A stretch of DNA of 64,000 bases from Apus apus (Eukaryota > Chordata > Aves > Apodiformes > Apodidae), in contig NC_067289.1 in assembly GCF_020740795.1 (NCBI RefSeq), positions 18,930,608 to 18,994,607 of the forward strand, given 5' to 3'. Of this stretch, positions 35,301 to 48,711 are shown piece by piece. Numbering within the stretch: position 1 is the first letter of the stretch; each line of letters opens with the position of its first letter. Made by a program: the position numbers and the translations under genes. The notes beneath the pieces are model-generated. The model saw only the letters and a program-made list of their open reading frames with translations. It was not told where the DNA came from and ran no database searches.

Positions 35301-35580
35301 GGCTCTCATAAAACAAGTTTTCTTGGGGTTCTCAATCCAAATACTAGCCATGCATGCCACTCTCAGTTTGAGAAGTCTGGGATTTCACTGATGACAGAGG
35401 CATGATTCAGACTGCTTATTTTAAACCTTTCTGAGTTTTGACAGTACAGTAAATCCCAAGTGTTAGAGAAACTGCCTTTCTCAACCCTGACTTATTGCTT
35501 CTGCTATCTACTTCAGATCAGGGTTTTAGAGCACAAAGAAAAATTCACAGAAAGCCAGAGAAAAAGTTTTTACCTCGATA
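29377..35580. other. Intergenic, no gene seen
   Basis: AT-rich sequence without recognisable genes. It holds a short (TTG)5 microsatellite at 34268-34282 and a 12-bp palindrome AAGCTTAAGCTT near 34488-34499. ORFs are at most 113 codons (34153-34494), run through the TTG repeat, and are not convincing. Confidence 0.6.
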
Positions 35581-35584
35581 GTTT

Positions 35585-35700
35585 AAGTAGACAAAACTAA
35601 AATGAGATAAAATCAGGTGTAGATACCCAGAAATTTGGAAAAACTTGCCCAGGACTATAAAGCAAGAGTGGTAAAGCAGGAAATAGAGCCAGAGAGCAGC
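35585..35700 (+). repeat. Possible second MIR-type fossil
   Basis: AACTTGCCCAGGACTATAAA, then GCAAGAGTGGTAAAGCAGGA and AATAGAGCC, lines up in order with the MIR tail (ACTTGCCCAAGGTCACACAGCAAGTNAGTGGCAGAGCTGGGATTNGAACC). It is more diverged than the copy at 23.4 kb, and the upstream part is only weakly similar. Confidence 0.5.
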
Positions 35701-38700
35701 CACATTATGCTTAAATAATAAATTTATCACTTTCTTATTATGAAATGACTGGTATTCCCTGTTTCACAGACACCAGCTAGAGACTAGTGTCTTTACTGGA
35801 GTCTCCCAATACAGTGAGGAGTATTTCTTAATACCTGTCTCTAACTGGCAAGAGGGTTTTTAGTGCCCTAATAATTAAATGTACTGAGTAGTTGTATATA
35901 AATGAGACAAAACAGAAAGAAAAAGCAAGGGACAGCACAAATCTGTTTGGCAGAGTGACAGTGTATTACAAAGACTGTATATGAACTACCTGCATAGAAA
36001 AATAATAAGCATCTTACTTCAGCTCCTGCATGCTGCTGAACTGCCGTGATGGAAAGGCTTTATCTTTTATATCTTTCAATTCCAGTAATGCTGATTTCCT
36101 TCTGGCTTCCTTCCTCCCTGGTAGTTCTTTCTGTTAATAGCTTTTAAATGTTCCTTTCCTGCAGTGACTTTATCTTTTCATGAATTTTACTGTAGTATTT
36201 ACATCATATGTGATTCTAGCAGAGCTTACAAGTGAAGCCTGCAATTCAAATGCTGAACTCTCCTTACACTGTTGTCTCTTAATTGTACTCCAGCAGCAAA
36301 AGGGCCATAAAGAAGGGGAGATTAAGTTGCTGAAATGTCAGCACAGTGACTCCTCTTTTCTGTGCAGAGAATTGAAGAGACTGCTCACAGCAACATAGGC
36401 AATGGCCAGACTCCTCCATGCTGCATGTTTCCTCCATCTCCTGAGACCCACAAAGGTCCAGGGGTAAAGAACTAAATTGCTGCACTTCCAAATCAGATCA
36501 ATACATGCCAGAGACCAAGCAGATTCCCTGCTCTCTTCAGAGCAAGGGCATATAAAGGATGCCTGGAGACCAGGCTTTCTTTCTGCCCTTTGATTACGTA
36601 AGTGGTGAGATCAGTTTTGTAACTGTAATTTCACTGACTTCTAGGGACTCATTTCTCCTTTCAAATGAAAATTGAATCTAAGAACTCAGATTTGATAGAA
36701 AAGTGTCCTAAAATATTCCAGTAGGCCAACCCTGCAGTTCCTGGCATTGCTTCTGATGGAAATTTGCATGTGTACACAAAAGCAGGTTTAGAAATTATTA
36801 GTTAGATTTTAGCCTAAAACATCTTATTTAATGTTACACATTCCCCTGAATTTTGTTTATTTGCAAAAGCAAAATTCAATGATTTCCTGTTAACATATTA
36901 TTCAAAACATAAAAATCAATCAAAATAATTTTCTACAATTCACTCATAGCCAAATGCTGACACACCTTAAACTGGCTCACTACCTCCCTCAAAAGCAAGA
37001 GGGAAATCCAAGCTAAAGATTAATATGGATTTAGCCACTTTAAGAAAAAAAAGCTTTGAGTGTTTTTCCTCCCACACTGCAAAGTAACTGAAGAACAATG
37101 AATAATTAAAAAGATTGGTCAGCTTTTAAATAAGCTTTGCTTCTACTTGCTCTAGATTAAATAAAGCTATTGCAATAATTTAAATAAAATCAATTCTATT
37201 TTTAGAGGATATAGTCCAACTGAATGTAGCTGGAAATTAAGGAAATGGCATTTCTAGCCCTTGCTCTTTCTCATATTTTCCTGAAGGCAAAGAATACACT
37301 ATTTCTTACTGCCTAGGCCCTGCAGACCTTGCTAGCATGCAAAAAGTATCTGTGGTTTGGAAAACCCTGTCACTACAGCTATAGAGGAAACCTGCTGCCT
37401 GGATAAACTACAGGGAATATCAGAGTCAACACAGGCTTCCACTGTGGTGGAGACAACTCTGCATTTCCTAAGGATTCTTGTAATTTTTTTAGAATGTGAC
37501 ACTACCTGGAGTTTGTAGGTTGTGTTTTCCCCTTCTTCATGGATGAAGAGTATCCTCTCTAATTCACCTCTTCACTGACAGACAAGAGATCTGCCTACTC
37601 CAGTCACAGCAGAATTTAGGCCTGTGAAGTAGGTATCATGTGATAAAGACTGAGCCAGGACTCAGATTTCAGGTTAAGACTTGTTATCATTCTAAGAGAA
37701 CATGCTTTGTTCCTCTTTTTGTTAGGGAGATACATTTTTAAAAGCACTGAACTCTTCACCAATCCTACATTCAGAAGCCAATGAGAGCCTATTATTATGT
37801 AGGAATTAAAATTCAGTAAGGAAATAATTTTCCCTTTCATGACCTGACTAGTTATTTTAAGTAGCAAGTAACTTATTTCAATAATCAAGAGAAATTAAAT
37901 GGTTAGAACTGGCTAATTTTCAAAGGCATTTGCTAGCAACATGAGTTAATCACTTCTGTGTCTTTATAAATCTGCCCCGCAGTGTACTTCCTACTAATAA
38001 ATTAACTAAAATAATATTAATCTGTGTTGGAAATGGGGAGCAGTGCTATGTTTCCTCTATCAGCTGGTCCCAGGTGGGGAAACAGTATCCAACAGAGACT
38101 TGTTTATACAGAGGAAAGCTGCTTCTGCTCCCAGCTGCTGTTCAGCTCAGCTGTAGACCCATCCTTAGCTCAGAGCTGTTTGACTGTTTTCCTCTCTACT
38201 TCAAGCACTCATTAATTTCCACTGTTTTTCCCTCTCAGGCTGTTTGGGAGAAAATTTTATTCATACATCCTTTATTTAAAGCCCTATGTGCCCTACAGTG
38301 CATTTACCACAGCAAACTCAACTCTGCTACCTCTGACATATGTACCAGGCATTTCCATCTTTCCTGATCTTTTGAAAGATGAAGTACCACTGAACAGTGA
38401 CAGAGCTTCATATGCCTGATAAACTCCTTTAATATTTCAGATTTTTCCAGATCATTAACTTTTTTGCTTATTTACTTAAAAACACCCAAAGAAATTCCCT
38501 AGCATGAAGAAATTCAAATTCATTCCCAAAGCAGCTTCACATGAGCAGAGGCACCACTAGAGGATCAGCTGTTCTGTAGCTAATATTCAGCCCTGCAGAG
38601 CATCATTAAAAAGTCATAAATATTCCATGCTCTTTTTTTTTTTTTACTCAGACTACTGATATTTTACATCAGAGCAGGTTCTTATACACTGAGATGATAT

Positions 38701-39807
38701 ATTAGATAAATGTGGATATATTTAAAATTAATTAGTCTTTATGTTTTCCACTGTCTGCCTCACTATGAGTCTTCCTGCTCCAGCACTATGATTTGCATCT
38801 ACATACCCAAGCTAGAAGGTATATTAGCCTTGGCTGAGGCTTTTTTGGTAACCCTGTAGAACTTGAAGTCTGAAACTATCATTTCACGTTGATGACCAGA
38901 ATTGCTTCAGGCTGCTTGAGCAGGATTTACCCCATCTTTAAACCCCATCTACACCTGCTTGTGCCATCACAGGTATTTTTGCTGTTGTACAACAATCCAC
39001 AGGGAACGTGTGTGGGGAGGTGATTTTTCATTTCCCTGACGTGTTTCACCACGGAGCCAAACACAGAGACTGATGCTGGTGTGGGTACAAACTGCCAAGG
39101 ACAAGCCATATCCGCCAAAGAAGTGCATGTGGGAGGACAGACAGTTTCTGATATTGTGAACTTTCCTACCTTTTAAATTTTTATCTTGGTTGTTATAGCT
39201 AAACGTGTTTTTATAGTTTCCCAGAGAGCCCTGACAGGTTTTTGATTCTGGCTAAAAAAATAGTGCTTTTCCCTCCGAATTATATTTACCCGGATCCCTA
39301 CTTGTTATAAATCCTTGTCACTCACTGCATATCAATGAAGCAATAACAATATACAACAAAGTAACAGGAGTCAAAGGCAGGGAGAGATTTAAGCAAGAGC
39401 TTATCTTTAGGGGCATGCTTAGTCAGGAAAGGTAGCAGGACTGAAGAACATGTGTAGGTGTTTTGCTGAAGCAAGGCTCAATGGAAAGTCAGAGCTGAGC
39501 TTCCTCTGTCAAAACTATCTGAAGTAAGTTATACAGATTAAAATGCAGTACAAGAGCTTAGGCAGAACCTGTAAAAAAATCAAGCAGCTAAATACCATGT
39601 TATGGGTTGTCATCTTTTTTGCAGTGTGGAATTAGCTTAACCAATTTCTGTTCTTTTGGCAGAATACTGACTGAACAATCCCATTAGAGAAACAGAAATT
39701 GAATGGGCAGCCAATCGTAAAAATAATTGCACAACCTTTATCCTTTCCAGCTGATTTTTGAGAATCTGAGGAGCCCTCCTTATGCTAAGCATGAATTGAT
39801 TTCTCTA
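35701..39807. other. Intergenic, no gene seen
   Basis: Contains a T13 homopolymer at 38633-38645 and an isolated TATAAAGG at 36551-36558. A short stretch near 37910-37980 resembles diverged amniote interspersed repeats but is too weak to name. No gene recognised. Confidence 0.6.
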
Positions 39808-39827
39808 AAATTGAATTAATTCAATTT
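39808..39827. repeat. 20-bp perfect palindrome
   Basis: AAATTGAATTAATTCAATTT equals its own reverse complement over all 20 bases, with mismatched flanks. The AATTAA centre resembles paired homeodomain (TAAT/ATTA) sites. It is unusual in length, but AT-rich DNA makes such palindromes less surprising. Confidence 0.95.
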
Positions 39828-42800
39828 GGGAACAGTCATGTTTGAAGGCAAAATGCGGCTTGACCAAAATGTATTGTTTTTATCTCTGATTTCTGTGTTA
39901 GTGCAATCAAAAAATGAAATACCTGTATTTTGAGGATGATTATGTCTACACATGAGTGCTGCTTTTTTATATCACCAGCAGCAGGAGCAGACTTCAAAGA
40001 CCTTTAGACTAGCAGCTTTAATATGAAAGCAAGATGCAGAAGTCCCAGAGCTCTATTTTCTCCTTAGATACAGGGTAAGATGCATAACCTTTCTATATTT
40101 GATTTTAACATCACAAGAAGAAATACACTTAAAAGCCCAGCTGACAGCCATACTCTCATATACATTATTAGTTTAGAAGTTCAAGAAATAATTTTACTAA
40201 GACCAAAAGCTGTAATTTGAAAGGCTCCAAAATAGAAACCACATGAATAGTATAGATACCACCTGTATGCTGACCCTGTGCCCCAGAAATTGTCACAAGA
40301 TTATCAAGGTCTTTTGTAAGGTGTCCCACTAAAGAAAACAGCAGTAAAAGAGTTAAAAAGGAATTGTGTTCCAGAATCTCATATGAACTTACAAAACCAT
40401 AGATGTGTTTATGCTTTGATATTAGCTAAGATTGCTAATTTCTGCAAGATAACAGTGGTGTGATTCTAAAGCCACTGCTCAGGCAACTTTTATCGTGAAA
40501 CCAGTAGACCCCAGTTTGTAGAAGGGTTGAGAACTTGGTGTTTCTACCAACTTGCCCTGGAAAACTGAGGATGCTTAGCAACTTGGAATTCATGTCTGAG
40601 TCTGGCCAGAGAAAGACTGCAGAATTTCACCATAAATTAACATGTAGTTGTAACATGTCATGTATTTTTAAATCAGACAAACAGTAATATGAAAAGAACC
40701 TGATTTCTTCTGTCTTTTTACCTGTTACCCATGATCATTTCCACTGATTTGCAGTACAACAACAGTCAGAATCCCAATGTTGAAGTTCCACTGCCTCACA
40801 GTTTGTTCACACACACTGATTTCTGTCAATCCTGCATGTTCAGTGGTTGTTCACATGCACAGCAATGCAACAGCAATAAATAATTATTAAAATCAATAGA
40901 ACATAAACACACATTTTTAATACTTTACTGACAGGGGTGAATTAAGAACCTAGACAAATATGTTGCTAGTTTAGGGTCTTAGTGGATACTATACAAGAAC
41001 CCTTAGTACTTGTCTCAGTTGTTCAGCATTATTTACAGTAGATTTTAGAATCAGCAGACTCCTTAAGATACAAGAATAGTTCTCTTTTCAAGTCCAGTTA
41101 AAATATATATGCATACTTCAAGCTCTTCCTATCTTCTGCTAGCTCTTAGTATTTTTTAATGAACTCTTCACTAATTGGGAAAGGTCCTTTCAAATGTGTG
41201 ACATGTTTTTGGATTGCTCAACAGATTAATTAGCATTATGTCATTTTATCTCTGAATCAAGCACTTTTCTGCTTTTGCTGTCTTCCAGCTTTTAATGAGT
41301 TAGTGTTTACTCATGTCTCCAGGCCTTTATTTGGAAGTTTGTTCTTTAATCTGGAAGTTTGAATTGATGGTCCCCAGACTCTAAAAAAAACCATTGTCTG
41401 TGAACTCAGAGGAGTGAATGGGAGAGAGGGAAGGATGGTGGGCCTAGAAAGGTAGTAAAAATGCACAGAAAGGAATCTAGTCACTGAACAGCAATCCCAT
41501 CACTAAGCTGAACTGCAGACTGTTGTAGAAGGTGACTTTCACACCTCCTGTTCAAGACTGCAGTAGGTATCTCACACTCCAGGATAGAAATCCTGCCCTT
41601 CCCAGCATCATTGACACACCCTAGCCAAAACCACTGAGCCTCAGGCACTATGTGGTCCGGGAAGGAGAGTTTGAATCAGCTTTTAAGAATACACCTAAGT
41701 AACTGAGAAAGGAAATCTGCAGTGCAGAGCCAATCATACAAAATTCAGGAACAACCACCTATATGTGCAAATTGAGAACTTACTAGATTTCTGTCTTACT
41801 ATTAGTTAATTGTTACAGAAAAAGCAACCTGTGCCGTGTGAAGGAGGCAGGCTGATATGGGGAAAGATAAATAGATATCTACATAAATAATCTGTAGAAT
41901 ACTCAGTACCTGAAGACAGGTTCAGTGAATACTTCTTTCTTGGCCAAGTATGAATGATCACCAAATGATTCAACTCAGTGACCCTCACTAAGCAGCACAT
42001 GGTAGTTTTATTTGCAAAACCTGAAAACTATCCTACTCTATTCTCAGTTCACTGGGTCTCGTGTTCCTTTTTTTTCTTTAGAGAGCATAGAGAACATTAT
42101 GCTTTTGTCTGAAAAGGCTATAAAGTGAAACTGAAAAGAAAACAGTAGTGAACGAGAAGCAGTGTTTTTCAGGAAACAATTCTTCCACCACGTTTTTGGG
42201 TTTTGATTTTAGTCATAGTCTCTGTCTCAGTTGATAATAATACTAAAAGCTGGATGGCACGCACACACTGCATCTCAAGTCAGACATACTGAAGATAATT
42301 CAAGGAGCAGAGGCTCTATTTTGAGCTCTGAACAGCCACATCTGTCTCAGTCCTTTGGGCTTTTTCCTTCTCACTCAGTATTTATTTCCTCTTTTTGTAT
42401 CCATCAGTTTGCATGAGCACAGAAACCCTTCTCTTCCACAAAACTGCTCAGACAGCTGCCTGGCTAGAGATGAGAGAAACCTGCATTACAGCAACTGGAG
42501 CAATGTCAGAGCTCACACTGAGAGAAAAACGTGCTACCTGAGTGTAGTCGTGGCCGCTGGCCTGGGCCAGCCTTGGCCAAAGTACTGTGGCCTAGTTGAA
42601 TCTCAAGTGTCTTTGTCCAAATCAAGCTGGCCAAAATCTTACCTCACCACACACTTCAGCAGCTGAATTAATCTGTTGAAACAGGGAATTTTACCATCCA
42701 CTTCAGTTCAAAGACTGCAGCCACACCGCCTCAAGGGGCAAGCAGAGCTCATGCCAATCTGCCTGACTTGTTCAAGGCAGATGTTTTAAAAGGTAAAATT

Positions 42801-45800
42801 GTGATGACCAACAAATTACTTGCCATCTTTCATTGCCCATCACCTACTTTCTACCTTTTTCTATTGTTCACATCTGGCTGAAGCTCCATCTACAAAGAAG
42901 GTTTGAAAATCTACTTAGAAAAATATCTGTCCTCTCCCAGCACCATGCACGCTGCTGCCAGTTTTTATGATTGGACTGAACAACAAACCAAGTGCAAAAA
43001 AATGGAGGCCAAACACTCAAAGGTGTTATTTTTACATCTCATAATTTTTACACCATTGCCAGGGTTCCCAAATGGCTGGCAGATATTTTTAACATCTGAT
43101 ATTGGCAACATTTCATATTGCTATAGCTGAGCTCACAGAAGCCTGATCCTTCTAAATCTAAAGGAAGCTGATTTTAAAGCATATCCAGTAAAGCATTCAC
43201 CTAGAGACCAACTGCCATCACTTCAGTGTTCACAATCAGGCCAGAACTCAACATTTTATTTTAATTGGCTTTGAAAGTGAGAGCAACTTAAGAAGACTTA
43301 ATAATTTTCAGAATGAAATTCAGAGGGAGAACAGCCGGAGGAAAATGTGACAATAGATGAATTACTAGTTTGAATATTTCTTCTTGTGGCAAAGGAATGT
43401 TAAGCAAGAGAATGGATCATTTAGACATATTACAAAGTATTAAAAAGGGCCATTAAAGATTAATAACTGCAATAGTCCTTATCACAGATTCTAGACTTCT
43501 CTATTCAAACAGGAAGAACTTTAAGAGCTCCCAGCACAAGAAATTTGTCCAATTCTTATAGGCTAATGTCTTTCCACATACAGCAAGATACTTGATTTTA
43601 AGATGCTGTATTACTTAGCACTTAAAATCTTGGCTGTATATTCATACTAATTACTTTGAAAACCAGCTTTTGACTGTGTTGCAAACAAGATAGCTGACAT
43701 GTTAGAATAACTCTGTAATATTCCACTACTGCTTTTTTGTGCTAAAAGAGAAGTCAGTCATGGCACGCTGCAATATTCCCACTATTTTTAAAATGAGCAA
43801 AAATACATTTCTGCAGTTTTTATAACAGACTGAAAGATTCTTTCCAGCTCTGCTCAGTATGATTTTGGATAGTTCCCCTGGCTCTGAACAGAAGCTTTCA
43901 TAAGAAAACAACGGATAATTCACAGCAAAAGACTTATTTTGGCCAACTATTCCTTGGTTTGCACAATGCATGGGGCAAAATGCAGGTTTTACACATCGCA
44001 ATGTCGTAATGTCGTGTAATAAAAACTCAAATTCTGGTTAGTGTCAAAAAGCTGTAGAGCTGAAACCAGCAGAAAAAGATTGAAACTAGGCATCCTGTTC
44101 TAAGTTTTCACAACTGCTTCACACAGATGGTATTTGTGGATTAAGTGTACAAGGCAGGCTGCTTGTCCCCCTGGCTTTGGACACTTTGCACTGCTCAGGG
44201 CATGTAAAGCTGTCCTGTGGTCAGGTTTGTCATCTGCAGCAGAGTCATTTAGTCAGTGGAGTGAGCCCAGAGCAACTCCACAACCAAGACAAATTTTTGC
44301 AGCTGGTCAAAGGTCATAGCCAAAATGAAGAGGGGGAATGGGTGAAATGACCATTGCTTTTATGTCTTTGTGCTTCATGTCTCTCAGTTGCTGTATCAGC
44401 ATCCTACAGTCCCTTACACTTTAAAAAAATGAACACAGCCATGGTACTTCCATAATTTGTTTACAAACTCAGACCCCTGTGGATAAGAATACAAGTGACT
44501 ATTTCATAAATTTGCATATACTTTTTCCATTAATGATAATGACTTTTCTAGAAATGGATTAATGGACAGAGTCTACAATTAAAATAGAACTGTACAAATT
44601 ATTTGCTGTGGTTTAAATGATGCATTATACTCCTTTATAATTGCCAGTCATTGTAGAAGAGACACTGTTAGTTTCTTGAATATTCCCCAAACAATTTTCA
44701 CAAATAATCCTTGATTTGCAATTACACTTTCTTGGGAGATGTTCAATATTCAAAGTCTGATGTGAATTGTTTGAAAAGCTCCAGTTATCAAAATAGATCT
44801 TTATATTCTAATTAATGAAATTTTAAAGTATGGGCTTGGTGCCATATTTTATCAGTTTAAAACTTACATTCTGCAGAATATCTGTAAATTTGAGCATAAA
44901 AAATTGTAAGCATTGTTGTAAAAAGTAGATTAACAATTCAAGTTGGTATTTATGGTTGCAGTTTCACAATTTTCATTTAATTTAGGATGAATTTTACTAA
45001 TGTGGCACAAATATGAGAGTTGTAAGCTATTTTGTTATGCAGAACCTAGAATACTATCAATGTAGTTACTGATTGTACAACGATGCTCATGGGTTCTCAG
45101 AAAGCACAGGCTTTAAGAGGAGGAGGTACAAGAGGACATACAGGCAATATAACCAGACAAAAGTCAGTGTTTGCAGTGCTGGGAGGAACAGGAAGATTGC
45201 CCTGTCCTTGGAGGAAATTATCTTTTTATATAGACACTGCCAGACTTGAATTTTATCGTGCCTCAGAAATTATTCCAAAGCACACCAGTGGTTTGCCTGA
45301 AAGGGCATCACATGGCATTTGCAGTATGTCCCTAGGGCAGAGCACAGCAGGGCCTCACCTCACAGGCCTATTTGAAGAGTCAACAATTCATTGATTGCTC
45401 AGTGCTGTGAAGACAGAAGTGTTATGTTAGTGCTTAATGTTTCTCACAATTTTCTAAATGATTATTTGTGCCACCTCCACTTCTGCAGGGCAGATGAATG
45501 CACCTTTTGGAGATGCTCCAGGGCACGGGCTTATTAAGAGTTAGACACTGGATTCAGCTGTCAGGGCACGTGATGTGACTGCCATTTGTGGCTACATTTG
45601 AACAGTTTTCCTCTCTCATCCTCTATTTATCCTTGACTGCAACTCGACTGTATCATTGTGTAGGCTTCTTGATTTTATAAAAAGATATAATTTATTTGTG
45701 CTTATATAAACCAAAACCAATAGGCACAGAGAGAGTATGCATCTGGCTGTGAAGTCCTTTCACAGATAAGTCGCTTCTGAAGTCAATGAGCCAGGCCGGA

Positions 45801-48374
45801 GCTCTTAATAATGCCCAGAAAAGTCCCGATGTGCCCCTAGTGGATGTCTATGGAAGAACAAGGCTCAGTAAATGAACCATAATGAACCCAGAGAGAAGGA
45901 TGTATCCAAACCAAGTCCCATGAGAAGAACCTGTCCTTCTCCTGGATGCATCTTCCCAATCCAACACCCACTTCAAGAGCACAACTATGTCTGCCGTTGA
46001 CATAAAAAGGTTTTATCACTGAATGATAAAAGGTAAAGCTATTCCTGCCACCCCTCCACTCAGATTTTCTGCCATGGCTGTGATAAGTAGCATCCCAGGA
46101 GTGTGTCTGGCTTGGGGACATGCTACCCAGAATACCTGGAAAGAAAGGATAACCTAGATGTGCATTCTCTCTTCAAGGTACCCTTGGCTTTACTAAAACA
46201 GTGTCACCTTTCCTGTTTATGCTCCCAAAGTTCCTCACTTGACTTCTGTCTAGTCTTAAATATTCAAATATTCTGAGACATATAAAATGCATTAAATTTA
46301 AACCCTATGCTTTTCTGTGCTGACTAGGGCTGTGCTCCTCACAGGACAGACAGGCTCTGGGTGTGGGTTGCGGGGAAGTCTTGCACAGTTGCAAGATTTG
46401 GAGTGCAGAGAACTTTTCCATATTCTGTACACTGCAAGGAAGGCCTTATGTGGCAAGTCATCTCTGTACCTGGAGACCTAAATGCAGGAAGGCATCCAAG
46501 GAAAAAAAGCCTTGGCTGAAGATTTTAGCCATTAGCTTTTAAGTAGCTACTGAATAAGCTGTTTGATGGGGGTTTTTAATAATCGTGAAAAGGTTTTCAA
46601 GCATTTTGAAACCACTAACAAACGCACTTGCTGGATTTCCATATGGCTTCCATTTTTCACTGACAATGCAACCTAAGTTGGCAAAGGTTTACATACTGGG
46701 TAGCTTTTTTTGCATTTAGAGCATTTATCAGTTGGTTTGAGTTTCAGTATGATTAGCTGGTATCTGAACAAATCCCTTAGGCAATCTTACAACCAGGTTA
46801 AATTATGACTAAAAAAATATTTATAGGATAACAGAAAAGGACAATCTTTTAGACAGAGCGGTAATCTCCATCAGAAGTATAAATGGAGGAGCCATGCTGA
46901 CAGTGAAGATGAAGTCCAGATATAGTCCAAGACCATTTTTCTGACCAATTTTAACCTAAGCCTGCCAGCAGATAGGATCTCTGTTTCCTCTGGTTTCTTC
47001 AAAATGTTCTTAAAGTACTTGCTTGTGGTTCAGTTATTTTAAACAACATTTTTGAACATCAACATGTATCAATCATAGAATTTCAAGCTCCTGAATAAAT
47101 ACGTCCCAGGTTCTGTGCAAATATATGCAGAAATGCCCTATTTACCAAGCATACACACCCCATATACACCCATGGGAAGGACATCACAGTGTGAGTGTGA
47201 TTTGGCAGTTCCATCAGGAGCTGTTTTATAAGAGAAACCTTTCCCTAGCACAGATTCATGTGCAGCCTCCATGGATATCACCTGCTTCTTTAAGGTATCA
47301 GAAATATCATCCAAGCCATTTAACTCCAATGCCATTGGCCTACCTTAGAGGTTAAAGGACACAGCATAGGCCATAGCAGGCCACAGCCTTTCTGCTGCCC
47401 GTACAGCAGGTCAGGGTCAGGGAGGAGGATGGAGGTCAGTCAATGAGGGAGCTACAGGAGATGGTGACCACAAAGTGGGCAGAAGAGGGACAAAGGACTA
47501 TTTCTCTGCAGTGTGTCAGACCCAAGAAGTCTGATTTCTTCTTTACATAAATTCCAAGTCATAACATCATGCCATTCTGGGTACTTGGTTACAAGAAAAG
47601 CTATGGTTTAGTTACACCATTTTCTTATAGAAATAGTTTACAGAAAGGATTAGTAACGATTTTTAGACCAATTTCTGCTTCATCCCCTCTGACCTGCACT
47701 GGCAAATGCCTCTGGCACTCTCAGAGAGTTTCGCAAGTGCAGCATTAAAGCTTATATACCTCCTGTCACTAGTTGTTGCAGCTCTGTGGGCTGACTCTTT
47801 TGCAAATGGAAAGAGGCCAGATTCTGTTTACCTGTCCAGTGCTGTAATAACACAAATTCAAAATGGCTTTAGCCTTGAGGATGGCCACAGGAGGCACATT
47901 GGAGATCTCAGTTTTATTGCTTTCCCATGAGAAAATATTAACCCCATCTTTCCTGAAGAATATTACATAAATAATAGCGCATTGAGAAGTTGTTTTGTGT
48001 TTGTTGGTTTTTTTTTTAAAGTGGCAAGGACTGCAGATAGTAATGAAACCAGAGAACTTAGCTTAAACTAGGGAAGACGAGAAAATGGTAACGGAGAGAA
48101 GGGAAACAGACGGAAAGAGAACAGAAGAGTTTGGGGAATGCAGCTACTGATATGCCATCATGGAACAAGAGTTTCATCTGTCTTCTAGAATAGATGAAGG
48201 CAACAGAAACAGCAGGGAGCATGGAGATGAAAGGGGCAGACTTGGCAGGCAGATGTCTGTACGTGGAGGTATGGAACTGGCTGAGAAAAGCTGAGCCTGG
48301 ACTCCCCTGGGCTCAGAGTCGTTGATCTCTGCTCTCACTTGCATGCTGCTCTTGTTCTGTGGCAAGGCTGAAGG
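39828..48374. other. Intergenic, no gene seen
   Basis: No gene, RNA gene or named repeat recognised in about 8.5 kb. Open frames are at most 103 codons (42355-42666 and 45083-45394) and lack domains. A GC-richer purine patch lies near 47350-47510. Confidence 0.6.
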
Positions 48375-48427
48375 TATAAAGGGTTAAGGCAGAGGCTGCA
48401 TCATTTTAGAGCCTCTGCATATAAAAG
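48375..48427 (+). promoter_or_regulatory. Promoter-like cluster: two TATA motifs around a hairpin
   Basis: TATAAAGG (48375-48382) and TATAAAAG (48420-48427) lie 45 bp apart on the same strand. Between them is a perfect 9-bp inverted repeat, GCAGAGGCT (48389-48397) and AGCCTCTGC (48410-48418). No gene follows; the CR1 fragment starts about 100 bp downstream. It could be a lncRNA promoter, an old LTR remnant, or chance. Confidence 0.25.
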
Positions 48428-48525
48428 GGCTCCTGTGGCCTGTAAGCAGCCTTTCCTGGAAATTAAAAGCAAGCTAAGCTTCATGTCAGAAGACTGTAAA
48501 GAAGCTGAAATATTTTTGGGTGGTA

Positions 48526-48711
48526 AATCACTGGAACAGGTCGCCCAGGGAAGCTGTGGAAGCCTCAGCCCTTGAAGCGTTCAAGACCAGGTTGGATGGG
48601 GCCCTAAGCAAACTTCTCTAGTAGGAAGTGTTCCTGCCTATGCAGGGGTGTTGGTACTAGATGATCTTCTAGGTCCCTTCCAACTCAAACCATTCTATGA
48701 TTCTATGATTT
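48526..48711 (+). mobile_element. CR1 LINE, 5'-truncated 3' end
   Basis: Contains the CR1 terminal region: GGTCGCCCAGGGAAGCTGTG, TTCAAGACCAGGTTGGATGG, CTAGATGATCTTCTAGGTCC and CTTCCAACTCAAACCATT. It ends with two-and-a-bit ATTCTATG tail units (to about 48711) instead of poly-A. Only about 185 bp survive, all from the extreme 3' end, so no ORF2 remains. This is the clearest repeat in the window and the best evidence for a bird or other sauropsid. Confidence 0.95.

Noticed and set aside
37616..37690. GTGAAGTAGGTATCAT...GACTGAG stretch as a third MIR copy
   Set aside because: Similarity is short and out of register with the MIR core; too weak to call.
45083..45394. 103-codon plus-strand ORF with a glycine-rich start
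   Set aside because: No homology recognised and no coding neighbours.
47075..47087. AATCATAGAATTT as a CR1 tail
   Set aside because: It recalls the CR1 tail motif, but neither flank carries any other CR1 sequence.
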